A DNA stretch of 64,000 nucleotides from Hemerocallis citrina. Taxonomy: Eukaryota; Streptophyta; Magnoliopsida; Asparagales; Asphodelaceae. The stretch spans positions 90,345,121-90,409,120 of the forward strand of contig CM030367.1 in assembly GCA_017893485.1 (NCBI GenBank). The letters run 5' to 3'. The notes under the pieces are model-generated. The model ran no database searches, had not been told where the DNA came from, and worked only from the letters and a program-made list of their open reading frames with translations. The translations under genes were made by a program, and so were the position numbers. Each line of letters begins with the position of its first letter. Position 1 is the stretch's first letter. Positions 32,558-44,332 of the stretch are shown one piece after another.

Positions 32558-35500
32558 TGTAGTGCCCCGAATTTCCAATATGATATCTCAAAAATACGTG
32601 GCACAATTCCCAACATCAACCTTAATTGTAATAGTAAACATAGCCAAAACACAAATAATTTTTCAAGTTTTTTACATTAATTCATTACAAAACATAGCGG
32701 AAAAACAAACACCTTGAATTACAATCTTTTCTTTTACAACACATTCTTTCACAATTTACAAGAGCCATAACATCAATCTAGCACATGCATCCAAATCCCA
32801 AAGCTATAGGCACCTACCTGTAAAATATGAGGCTAGAGATAACCCTTATCCCCAAAAGTACAGGGATCAGTCATAACGGTGTGAGTGACATCAAAAGAAA
32901 ACAACATGAATAAAACATAAGGCATAAAGTCATAAACAACATGTATTAACAGCAAGAATAAATGAGACAAGAAATAACAATAAATAAACATGAAAACATC
33001 AAGTGAGACAGACTAAGTGTCAAGTATAGGAAAAACAGAAAACAACAGGAATAAAACCAAGTCAAGAAAACACAGATGCTATATGATGACTCTCTAATGC
33101 ATACTTGTCAGATTCTATGCATCCCATAATACATAGGTCCGGTGCTAGCCCTTATTGTTTTCCACTTTATAGGATTAAATCTCTCGTTATGCAACTAATC
33201 CTAGTACGGTGATGGAAACAAGATCCAGAATACTCCGCGAATAGGCCTCACAACCCTCGACGCGCAAGCATCATGTAAGAATAGCTCAAAAATCGAAGAA
33301 TCACCTCCCTGCCGTGTACCCCACGAATAGGCTTACGAGGCCCTCGACGTGCAGATACACCAGGTACATTCCGTGAATAGGCTCGCCGACCCTCAACACG
33401 CAAATGCACCCTGCATGCTCCGTGAATAGACCTGCAGACCCTCGACACGCGAACATACAAATGTCATCTCGAGATAGAACAACACACAAGTCCTGGAACG
33501 CATCCGTTGGATCCAAACAAAGAGCATATACTTACGTTTCCCAAGTTCCATTACATCTCCACTAGTGCCTATCCTTAAGTTGGTTATTATTAAAACTCAA
33601 AAATCTCGCCTCCCTAGAGTTAGTGTATCATGTCGGACATAATTCCACAAAACAACCTCAATGACCTCAACTGGTCAAAATTCACAAAATCTCATCTGCC
33701 GATTCACAGGACTCCCACTCAACTCCTAGAGATTCACAAAACGAATATCAACACCAAAACTTCCAATAAAACTCTTAATATCATCATTAAAATGTTTTTA
33801 TTAGTAAAACTTTTTCAATTAATCAAAAATCCAAATTTATTTAATATACTCGTAAAATTCCAAAATATAAATAAAATATTAAATCCATTAAATAACTGGG
33901 AATCATATTTTGAAATCACAGAATACCACAAAACGTCAATTACTTCAAAAAAACATATTTATTTTACTATATGAAGTTATAGAAATACAAGTTTGAACAA
34001 AATACAACTTTTTGTAAAATACTGTAATCCGTAGCAAAACATAATTTAAAACAGCAGATTAATAATCCATAATCGAAGAAATACTCATTTAAAGAAACCG
34101 CAGAAAACTCAAGAAATCCATCAGTTAGAACAATGACAGTCGACTGTCGCAAATGGTCAGTCGACTGTCCTGCGAAAATCCGAAAACTCAAGAAAACCCA
34201 TCAGCAGTGACAGTGACAGTCGACTGGTTATACAGTGATAGTCGACTGTCGATAATAACCAGTCGACTGTCCTGCGAAATTCCGAAAACTCAATAAAACT
34301 CATCTGCCAGGATAGTGACAGTCATTTATTGAACATGGTCAGTCGACTGTCCTGAAAATCCAAAACTCAAGAAAACCGACAGTCGACTGTCGAATTTAGT
34401 TCAAAGATGAAGCAGTTGATTGTTATTGCAAAAAAAAATCCAAAAATCCAGTAACTGACCAGTCGACTGTCGACTTTAGTTCGGTCAGCTGTCAACTATA
34501 GCAGATTGTAGTTTGAAAATCTGTACATGTTTTAGACTGATACGACGATAAAACTTTGTAAAATGAAAATTAAAGTTCCTGAGATGGTCAAATATAACTT
34601 TTATAACATATAAGAGTTAATAAAACAAATCAAAACCATATCAAATCTATAAAAGAGCAAATTCCATCGAAATCTTCAAAATAGTGAATATAGATACATA
34701 TATGTGTATATGTGTGTGTTTTGCATCAGTTAAAGCACCAAATCTCAGCAATAAGAGTGGTAAAAGGTTAAAATCAACTCAGTATCAAAACAATTCAAAT
34801 CTCAATCGAAACATCATAATAATCACAAAACCCAATTTTGGCCATAAGCATCAGACCCGAAATGCTAAATACTCAACCCCACTTCAAATTTGATTCTTTT
34901 GATTCAATAAAACCTTCCATAACTTGCTATACATACACCCCAACTGATTATACTAGTTACTCATGAACATATGCCCTCACAACATACCAATAACCAAGTT
35001 TTATTCATCGAAACATAAAGAACCAACTCAGCATATGCATACACTGAGTAAGTTCATTTTAAATCAATTTTGTTTACCTTTATCCAATAATATCATACCT
35101 CTCAACATATATATATATATATATATATATTTAAATCAACAACAATATGATTGGAAACATCCTACTCATGATTTCTATTAGGTTCTTTAACAAATCTCAA
35201 GCCATTAAATTAGGGTTTCAAACATCAATAGTGTAGTTTCATGGAAGATTCAATTTTTATTCATCCACTTATCAACAATTCATTATATCTTCATCCAATC
35301 CCTAATATGTTTTCTAATAGAAAACTCATCACATACAACATGCATAGAACAAAAGAAAACAAACATATGTCACTCACCTTATTGAAGAATCAATCGAAGA
35401 AAAATAAAGAGAATAAGAAATTCCTTCCTTTCGGAACAGAACCAAGATCCTCGCTTGAAACTCAAGAAAATAATAATAAGAAATCTCTTTGTGTTGTGCC

Positions 35501-36157
35501 AAAGAGACAGTTGCACCCCACTTTTAAATAGGCCGAAAAATAGGGTTTTAGGGTTTGTGAATAGATTTGCAAAATACCCCTTTTAAATATATTTTAACAT
35601 ATATAAATCCTTATACTTGGAAGTTAAATAAAACCTAAATTAATTGAGATTTGAAATAAGAATAATCCGTCTATTATCAGTCGGCACTGTTTAAAAACCC
35701 ACAAAAAACAAAATTGCACTTTTGTCCCTCTACGTGGCAATTTTACAAAAAGACCCTTCTTAATCAAAATTTGCAAAATAAACCAAATTCATTAAAAAAA
35801 AATGTAAACTCTTTTCCCCTGAGTTGACTAGGCATCATGCCCAGCCCAAAAATCCAAAAATCTGGAGTTTTCACTCCAAGTGGTAATTTTGCACAAAAGT
35901 CCCTCTTTTTGTAATATTTGCAAATAGGTCAAATAATTATCAGAAAAATCAAAAAATTCACAAATAATATATAATAATAAATAATAAATTTCCTCAAAAT
36001 ATTTATTTACTTTGGAACTTTCCAAGAAAATATTTGCATGTGTTTTGTAGTGAAAAAAAAGGTAAATTTCAGAAAAATATTTATTAAATCACCAAAATCA
36101 TTTTAATTCATTTATTAATCTTGAAAGCATTATTTTAAAAAAATCTAGGGTGTTACA
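32558..36157 (-). repeat. 5' LTR of gypsy A
   Basis: 3600 bp partner of 16386-19953. It has the same roughly 60-bp unit repeats near 33230-33460 and the same palindrome array. A (TA)n expansion lies at about 35107-35130. Confidence 0.9.
34137..34497. repeat. Array of paired CAGTCGACTG palindromes, A 5' LTR
   Basis: Starts at 34137/34158 (21 bp), then a triplet 34217/34239/34260 (22, 21 bp), then 34319 (decayed)/34340 (21 bp), 34380 and a final pair near 34460/34482. Spacers between motifs differ in sequence. Confidence 0.8.
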
Positions 36158-36162
36158 ATCAG

Positions 36163-36943
36163 TTGGAGCAGCCCCCTCAACAACTAGCTCTCACTTCAAA
36201 GGGACTGCACCGGGGGACTAAAAACATTTTCATTGGACTAAAAACATGAGAAGAGGTCTCGACTACTTCCTTTCCCTTCTCCCCTACTTCTTCCCTCAAG
36301 CTCCCCAATAACTCATTTAACCCATACAATGAGTTCTGTGCTCTACTTGTTACTCAAGCTACTCTAACAACTCACTGACTACATATAATGAGTTCGATGT
36401 TCCGCTTGTCACCCAATCTACACCAGCAACTCGCTAAGCAGCAAGTTAGTACCTTGGCTCATCACTCGTACTGCTCCCAAAACTCGCTTAACTCTCAGAA
36501 AGTTCAAAGTCCACATCTTCTCTAAAGCTTCTCCCTTAACTCGCTTACTCTCAAACAACAAGTTCAGAGTGCAATGCCTCCTCAGGGCTAGCCCTACAAC
36601 TTGTCAACTAGAAAACACTAATTCTGTAGTCCAGGTCATCACTAGAGCCGCTTCTCCAACTTATGGACTTATAGAAACCAGCTGCAACACAAAAGAGTCG
36701 AGACAAAAATGCTTGGGAAATCCTTATCAACCTTCCGGTATAGGTGCAAAGCTCCCCACTGGCAAAGCTCCTCTTCTTAGATTATCGGGAGCAAGCTCCT
36801 TTGTTACAAATCTCCTTTTCTTAGCTCGTCAGGACCAAAGCTCCTCTTTATAGCTCCTTGGTGGCAAAGCTTCTCTTCTTAGCTCCCAGGTGCAAAGCTC
36901 CTCTTCGTAGTTTCTCAGTGGCAAAGCTCATCTTCATAGCCCC
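36163..36943. repeat. Noncoding sequence with degenerate short tandem repeats
   Basis: From about 36760 to 36940 a unit of roughly 35-40 bp recurs (AAAGCTCCTCTTCTTAGCTC..GGTGGC). To the left are imperfect AACTCRCT/AAGTT repeats. No supportable gene; the 94-residue frame here is repeat-derived. Confidence 0.5.
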
Positions 36944-37748
36944 AGTCATGCCCCGCTTCCCAATATACGGAACTACGGGCGCGCAACTAAGGCCCAGCAA
37001 ATGATACAAATATCATTCATAAGTTGTACGGTTATAAACTCAACAAGATATTCATAAACACATCCATACATGCAATAAAGTGATCATATAAACGAGGAAA
37101 GTAAAATAATTCTTAGATAACCATCATCTGGAATAACATAAACATAAACTTTAGGTCAAAACACACAAGAATACAATGTACTATAATGAAATTAACACGA
37201 TAAACAGTTTGCTATGATAACTAGATAAAATAGCTACTGAAAATAAAACAATATAAAGTAACAATGATGCACCAACTAATCACGATCGTCTAGAATGTTT
37301 GTTCGCCAAGTTCCTTCAGTAACTCATCTTCTGTACTTGCATAAACATCATCTGAGTTTGTGGGGGGAGGGGAGGTGTCTATTAGAACAAGTTTTAGATG
37401 GCAAGTAGTAACAAGCAGTATAGTAACAAGACAGTAAAACATGATATGCAAGAACAAGGGGTAGCAATACGAATACTTGGATGATGTGATCATGTACTAT
37501 GTAAATAACAAGTGTGAGATAATGCATTCATGACTATAACGTATAACCAATCGGGAATAGGGGATCAAGAATAAGGAATCATGTAATCAGTATCAGTGTC
37601 AATGTTTAGTGTCATTCTTAAGTCTATCAGTTTAATTAACCTGTCCAATGCACGCAATCCTACATCCCATATCACAGGTTCAGGTGCATAACAATCAAGT
37701 AAACGTTTGGACTTAAGTGGTGAATTCTACATGATTATGTACTTGGGA

Positions 37749-37945
37749 TCAGTAATCAGTAAATAGTAAACAATAGATACTTGTCAGTATACAGTAATCA
37801 GTAAACAATAAATATTTGATACCCATCTGTATACAATGATCAGTAAACAATAAACAGTAGATACCCGTCGGTATACAATAAACAGCAGATACCCGTCGGT
37901 ATACAGTAATCAGTAAATCGTGAACAGTAATACGGGAAACACGAG
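37749..37945. repeat. Short tandem repeats (CAGTAATCAGTAAACAATA units)
   Basis: Four to five imperfect units of about 40-45 bp with GATACCCGTCGGTATACA cores, each core itself a near-palindrome. Coding frames here are chance. Confidence 0.6.
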
Positions 37946-38381
37946 CCACTTTCTAAGTACATTTCTTATATTGTCCACGACTAAATTATGCCCTTTATTA
38001 CCCCAACTTGTTATTCTTTTAATATGATTAATCATGAACATGCAGTCGGTGTAATCAGTGGGAAAAGTTGTATCAAGACAGTCGTATATGTTACTTCTTA
38101 TGATATTGGAGTCTAAAGGTGGCACCCACGGATTCTAAAGTTAACTACTACAGATTCTAGAAGTGGCCCTTGCTGATACCTATGATATGGCACTTAGTTC
38201 AACGTGGTACTTAGCTCCATGTGGCACTTAGTTCCGTCACTCAAGACAATATATAACGACGATATCAAGATGGTAATCAAGAAATTATCAAGGGTGGTAA
38301 TCATGAGCATGTCAAGAGGTGAAAGCAATGAATATAACCTAAATCATTGTTCGGAACAACGACTTAGTTTTAAAATAAACG

Positions 38382-38406
38382 AAGCCGTTGTTCCAAACAA
38401 CGGCTT
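38382..38406. repeat. Short perfect hairpin
   Basis: AAGCCGTTGTT and AACAACGGCTT arms around a 3-4 nt loop. A weaker similar hairpin lies just upstream near 38343-38365. Confidence 0.5.
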
Positions 38407-38429
38407 AAGTGATTTGTGTATATATATAT

Positions 38430-38804
38430 ATAAAGGGAGAGAGTCAATCACCATCCATTGTGCATTAGCGATGGTGTGCACTCCATGTGCACTCAGCCTT
38501 CAGGCATTCATATCGACGTTCCGAACCGTTCACATTAATCTATATGTCTAAATTAGTCTAAATATGTAAAATCAAATCATTTGAAATTCATTTGCACATT
38601 CATCATGTCATTATATAAAAAAATTCAACCATACAATTTTGTAACACTTCAATGCATGGACAAATGAATTTCAAATAACTTGATTTTACATATTTAGACA
38701 TAATTTAGACATGTAGATCAATGTGAACGGTTCAGATCGTGGATACGAAGGCCCGAAGGCCGAGTGCACACGGAGTGCAAATCATGGCTTGTGCACAACG
38801 GAAT

Positions 38805-38812
<8 letters not shown>
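38430..38812. mobile_element. Fold-back MITE-like element
   Basis: Left arm (GTGCACTC...CGAACCGTTCACATTAATCTATATGTC...CAAATCATTTGAAATTCATTTG, about 38455-38605) is repeated inverted as the right arm (about 38660-38805), with a loop of about 55 bp. No coding capacity. It sits between TA-rich microsatellites on both sides, so a TA-type target is possible but the exact ends are unclear. Superfamily not assigned. Confidence 0.7.

Positions 38813-38899
<87 letters not shown>
38810..38899. repeat. (TA)n(GA)n microsatellite
   Basis: About 25 TA units followed by about 19 GA units, directly beside the MITE. The ORFs that cross it are low complexity and not genes. Confidence 0.95.
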
Positions 38900-38902
<3 letters not shown>

Positions 38903-39301
38903 TATCAACAAATCTGGACAGCAGCACATGTCTGCACTAAATCCACTTTTTTGCTACTACGAAAAAGCAAAATCACTACCGGTAGCGGTTCCAGAAAAAA
39001 AGCCTATCCTATGAATCCAATGCCTATTCACTTGACACATTCTAAGTTCAGTCGCAATGTCTATCAGTCAGTTATTTGTAGGCCTAGTGTTCAGGCAGAA
39101 ACATATATAGGGTCAAATCCGCATGCATATAATTCCACTGAAAACTCATTATTAAACCTCGCAAAAATTATAAACTAACTCCTAACAGTGTCCATTAACA
39201 ATAAGGTTAATCTGAGGTTTAGTTCCATTAACAGTCTATATTTCAATTAATTCATTTGGAAGATACACCTCAAACAATATTCTGAAAATTTAGATGTCAC
39301 A

Positions 39302-40033
39302 GTACTAAAACAACAACATCTCATAATCTAAAAATCGGTTTGCAAAACCGAAAGATGTTTTGGATTCTACACTCAGAGGGATACAACATACGCATATAAA
39401 GTTCTAAATTTGGCTACAGGGGAGTGGGTCAAACACTCAGTACAAAGGCAGGCAAGAGACAAGGCAGAAAATCTAATACATATGTTTTAAAATCTCGATT
39501 CACAAAAATATAAATTTATTACCAAAAATACGTTAATACTCATATTCAGTAATTAAATCAGAAAATGACGATCAAACATATCTAGAAAATTATTACTTTC
39601 ACAATATAAAATTCAAGAATTCGATTATACTATCTCATGACAATACAATCAAAAAATTAAATCGTGTAACAAGATAGATATCTATATACATATATATCTC
39701 TCTCTAAGTTGTGCTTATGTGGTGTATGGAATATGGTGTCATGACAATGAAATTAATGGATTTTTCCATGAATATCGAATCGAAGGGAAATCAAATAGGA
39801 CGGTCAACATGGGTATACAATGAGTGATTCAAGATTCATATCAATCAAGAAAGATTATGAACAAGAGTCGATAATAAGATAGATCAATGAGAATTAGAAC
39901 TACTTGCAAGATTTCAAGAAATGCTTGCCTCTTACATGAAAATTACAAACGGGGAAGGAACATCAGGAAGAATAAAGGCAGCAGTAACTGCAAGGACCGG
40001 GCTACGGCAGCAAGCAGCAACAATGACAGCAAC
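39302..40033. other. Intergenic AT-rich sequence, no gene seen
   Basis: No coding, RNA or recognisable element signal; the small frames look like chance. Confidence 0.5.
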
Positions 40034-40828
40034 TGTTGGGTATGCTCTAGAGGCCAATTGTGTATTGACATTACTAGTTTACATTGTATCATGACGTTTA
40101 TTTCCTTTGAGTCATTTTATTTATTGTGAATTAAATGAACATAATAATGTCCTTAGAATAGTAAGGTTAATGCCATAGGATATCAAGTGCATGACTTGAT
40201 TATGAGATCTTATTGGCTGAAATCAGAAAATTATTCTTAAATGTCCTTAGTCAAGTATTATTGTGAATTAGGACAACGATAATACATAGTGACTAGTGTG
40301 AGCGTAAACTGATGACCATTCTCACGGGTCATGTATATGAGATATCAAGTCTTTACATGGATACATATTAGTGTAATAATGTACTAGAATGACCCACCAT
40401 GAGAATGATACATGGATCGTTACGTGAATGTCATAAGCGGTTCTCACATTGACCATGGTGTACGTAGTCCTTTGACTTGAAGTCACCACGGTTTCCTACA
40501 TGAGAAGTTATATATTTTAATGCCGTCAAATGTTGCCTGTAATAAGGTGATTATAAAGTCGACTGCTGGATATACTACAAATCATGCGAAGGGATGTGAG
40601 TGACTTAGATAGAATTTGTCCTTCCTACATAACAGGAGCGATATATACGAGCCTTGATTGAGTGAGACTGCAAATTGTATGGACGGGCTCAAATGAGTCA
40701 ATATGAGATATTGAGCTCATTTATTTTAGTAAGTCTACTCGGACATCAAGAAACCAAAGATTGAACCATACAAGGGTGACACGCTTTATGCATTGTGGTC
40801 AGTTAAGATATCTGGATAAAATGACTAG
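40034..40828 (+). repeat. LTR of element D, first part (Angela/BARE-like copia style)
   Basis: Starts TGTTGGGTATGCTCTAGAGG, the opening style of Angela/BARE-type copia LTRs (TGTTGGAATTATGCCCTAGAGG in cereals, from memory). It is interrupted at 40828 by element C and resumes at 60581 after the duplicated ACTAG. One isolated AGTCGACTG is at 40558. No coding. The lineage is a tentative match by style. Confidence 0.45.
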
Positions 40829-41484
40829 TGTAACCCCTGTTCCTGTATAAATGTATTTTTCCATGTATTTCGGTATTTAAAATTTTTATAACTTTCTACT
40901 CGCTTTTAATTTTTTTTCAACAATTACATTTTCAATTGATCGAATTTTAACAAAATATTATTCTAGTTTCTAAGAAATTTTCTATTTCATTTTATTATTT
41001 ATATTTTGGGCAAAACAAATTATATTATTCTTCGTCGATTATGTTAACTATTGTAAGTTGGACTCCTAATTCATTATATATTATTATTTGTTATATTGAG
41101 CCAAGTCCATATATTATTTGATAAATTTTTATTTGCAACTAGAGAACGAAAAAACTTTTTATTTATTATTGGATTTGAGCCCAGGAAAAAAAATCCATTT
41201 ATATATAATTAATTATTTAATATGAAGTGCCAATTTTATATTTATTTTATTGCATTATTTATATATATATAACCTAAGCCCAACCCAATACCCATCCTCT
41301 TTTTGGATCCAAATCCTATTAAACCCGCTACCCAATAACCTTTTTACCCAGTCTCCCTCAAATCTCACCCTCATGTTTCCCTCTATCTTCCTAACTGCAC
41401 AGATCACTCTCCCCTCAATCCCATGATTTTCTCCCTTAACTCTTCAAATCCTAACTTATCAAATTGCATTCAATCATAATCATA

Positions 41485-41528
<44 letters not shown>

Positions 41529-44310
41529 TCTCTCCCCCCCAAAAACCAAGCACCAAAGCCTACTCTCCCCAACCTTGTTTACTGTGCAACCCCCTAACCC
41601 TACCGTTGAACCCCGACTGTTCATCCCTACCCCCCAATCCCCTGTGCAACCCCCCCTATTCACCGTCTTCTTCACCGAGCCCCTGCACCTCCGAGTCTCC
41701 TCAACCCTTGCATCGTCACTGCTGCTGTCGAAGTCCACCATCGTCGACCTCGACTTCCCCTCAAGCCTCCACCATGGCTCCGAAATCCTCAGCCTCGCAA
41801 TCCCTTGCTTCACCATCACCTTGATCTTATCTAATAGATCAAATCACGACCGTCCGAACCCCTCCCGATTGTGATCTTGATCATCTCCATCATCATCAGC
41901 TCTTGGATCATGGCCATCATTTTGATCATCATTAAGATTTGGACCTTTGATCTAGATCGTGATCGTGAACTTTGATCATCTTGATCTTGATCATCATCGA
42001 GATCCGTGCCAATTCGTCCGACCGTTGTTTCATCATCTTGATCATCATTAAGATCCGTGCCGATCTATCCGATTGTTGATTGATAATCAACATCGAGTTC
42101 TGTGCCCGATCGTGATCATCTCATCAAGATTCGCTTGGTTCGCGATCGTCGCCGTGTGCTCGGATCCGTTCCTGTTATTCTATTCTCTTTGGAATCGTCA
42201 TCTCGTAGGGCAAGTAACTTGTATGAATATTTTTGTTCCTCGTATAAGCATAAATTGCAAGTAGATCTCCATTATAATTTGTTTTTCATGTTCTTGCTCG
42301 TTGATAATCTTCACCATATCCGTTTCGATTCATTTCTAATATTTCTTTAATCATAAAAGATCATAAACACCAAATGTGTATTTCTGTCCTGTCGTATGTT
42401 CTGACTTGTAGCCTGATTTTGATCCAATTACACTTTGAATATGTTAGAACTTTCTGACTATGAAATATAGCCCCAGATGTCTAGTTTACAACACTTTTGA
42501 CATAATCGAATTTCGAATTGTATTTTGTGAGTTACCGTTGTTTTAGTGCTGCTCTGTCTGAAATTTTAGATTTATAAAATTGCTGTGTCACTCTATTTTT
42601 CAAATTAAATTGACTATGCTATCTATAATATAATAACATGAAAATTGATATTCTAAGACTAGACATGTTAGGAGAAATTCTAGAATTTTCCTTGATTTAA
42701 TTATTAAGTTTTTAGTCCTTTTTCATGCTTATAAACAAAACTTTGCAATTTTTGGCTGAACATGAATTCTGTATAAAACGCTGTTTTGAACCCTGTTACT
42801 GTAGTTGTTATATGACTTTTGTATATGCGTTGGATTTGGCAAAGAGTCTAGTTTCTAGAATTCCTGATGGACTAGATTTGCATTCCTTTAGCAACGGGAA
42901 TCTCAGTTTTGGCATAGCAACGTCTTGCTGTCCAGAATTGGAAGTCTCGTTGATCTAACTATTATAGGGTTTTTCGTCACCAGCTATCCAACTTGAACTT
43001 GTTCCTTGTTACTTGTTATATTTTCTTGCCCTATTTGTGCACGTCTATCCCTGCTTTAATAATAATAACAATTAATCAAGTTGGGGTTAAGGGAAATATT
43101 TAGTAGTGGAAAATATATAAATGTGTACTTGGATGGGGGCCCGTGTTTTCCACCTGTTACATGAATACATGATTACATGATACATGATCCTGATTACATG
43201 ATTACCTGACTACGTACTTCCCTATGAGAAGGTGTACTTGGACGGGGGCCCGTGTTTCCCACCTGTTACATGAATACATGATTACATGATACATGATCCT
43301 GATTACCTATTTACATGATTACCTGATTACATACTTCCTTATGAGAAGGTGTACTTGGAAGGGGGACCGTGTTTCCCACCTATTTACCTGACTGCATACT
43401 TTCCTAAAGGAGGGTGTACTCGGAGAGGACCCGTAGGTCTTACCTGATACATGATTACCTGTTATATGATTACATGATACATGAAACTGATTACCTGTTC
43501 ACATGATATCTGAGTATACGACCCTATATAATCCACTACGAAATCTAAACACAACTTGTTTGAATATAGAAACCATGTGGTAAAATTTGGGACGCATGAA
43601 GTGCTACCTAAATAGGTTTAAATACAAGACTTGAGAATAATATGATCACTTGCACATTCCTGTTACCTGTACATACTACTTGACACCCTTTACATGTTTA
43701 CCTACTTGCATGCTACTTGATACCTGTTACAAGTTTACACGATTCTGGTTTACAAGATTACATGACTCATGTTTACAAGTTACATGTTACATGTTTACAA
43801 GTTACAAGATTTCTATTTACAAGACATGCTTCCTGTTACATGATTCCTTGTTCCCAATTACTTACTTTTTAGACTTGTTCAGTTCTTGTTTTCTTCCCAT
43901 TATATATGTTGTTTCTTGTTATCATGTTGTTCCGTATTTGAATTCCCAATTCTTATTTCTTTCGCTTTTATATCTTGTTCCCGTTCCTTTTTGCTTGTAC
44001 TACTTGCGGCCCATAACTTGCTCTAATGGCTACTCCATTTGTCTTTCTTTGAGTTATGTTGTACAGGTATAGACGATTGAGAGTACTCGTCGAACTGTTA
44101 CTGCAATGCATATTCTCTGGCTACTTGGTAAGTCCTTATATTTCAGATACTAGTTATTGCATTATATTCCTGTTTATGTGATTACTATTGTACTGTTGAG
44201 TTACCTGGTACTGTACAGTTTATGGATGATATGAATTAGCATACTTATATCATTCGCTGGGCCTCAGTTACGTGCCTGTATTACCATGGAATGGGAAGCG
44301 GGGTGTGACA
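40829..44310 (+). repeat. LTR1 of element C
   Basis: 3482 bp, TGTAACCCCTGTTCC...GGGGTGTGACA. It contains TATATATAA (about 41262-41271), a (CT)n tract (about 41491-41532), a GATC/GATCATC-rich stretch (41860-42150), three to four imperfect units starting GTGTACTTGGA (about 43133, 43232, 43350, 43412), and many TTACATG/TTACAAG heptamers (43640-43830). ORFs in it are chance or repeat-derived. Confidence 0.9.
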
Positions 44311-44319
44311 GGTTTATGG

Positions 44320-44332
44320 TGGTATCAGAGCC
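44320..44332 (+). other. Primer-binding site of element C, tRNA-iMet
   Basis: TGGTATCAGAGCC, nine bases past LTR1; matches the plant tRNA-iMet 3' end. Confidence 0.88.

Larger units (their letters stand above)
16386..36157 (-). mobile_element. Gypsy element A, Tekay-like chromovirus, with nested copia
   Basis: Minus-strand element with LTRs 32558-36157 (5') and 16386-19953 (3') and 5-bp duplication ATCAG at 16381-16385 and 36158-36162. The interior has a tRNA-iMet-type primer site, gag split by the copia at 22045-32001, remnants of protease, RT, RNase H and chromodomain, and a polypurine tract. Removing the copia leaves about 9.8 kb. Gag aligns with gag of element B in this window. The LTR pair is visibly more diverged than those of B or the copia, so this is an older insertion. 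Confidence 0.9.
36944..39301 (-). repeat. Degraded LTR-like segment related to the C LTR
   Basis: Minus strand begins TGTGACATCTAAATTTTCAG at 39301 and ends GGGAAGCGGGGCATGAC near 36944. The terminal 90 bp (ATCATTTGCTGGGCCT...GGGAAGCGGGG) clearly resemble the end of the C LTR at 44250-44310. I find neither a target duplication nor a tRNA-iMet primer site beside it, so it may be a fragment. It is interrupted by a MITE and a microsatellite. Confidence 0.5.

Noticed and set aside
36569..36853. 94-residue plus-strand ORF
   Set aside because: Spans degenerate short tandem repeats; no domain.
38718..39014. ORFs rich in IY, RE and LS repeats
   Set aside because: Translations of the (TA)n(GA)n microsatellite.
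41451..41874. ORFs with Pro/Ser-rich or RERE tails in element C LTRs (also 46174-46478)
   Set aside because: Derived from the (CT)n tract and GC-rich LTR sequence; frames not conserved between the two LTRs.
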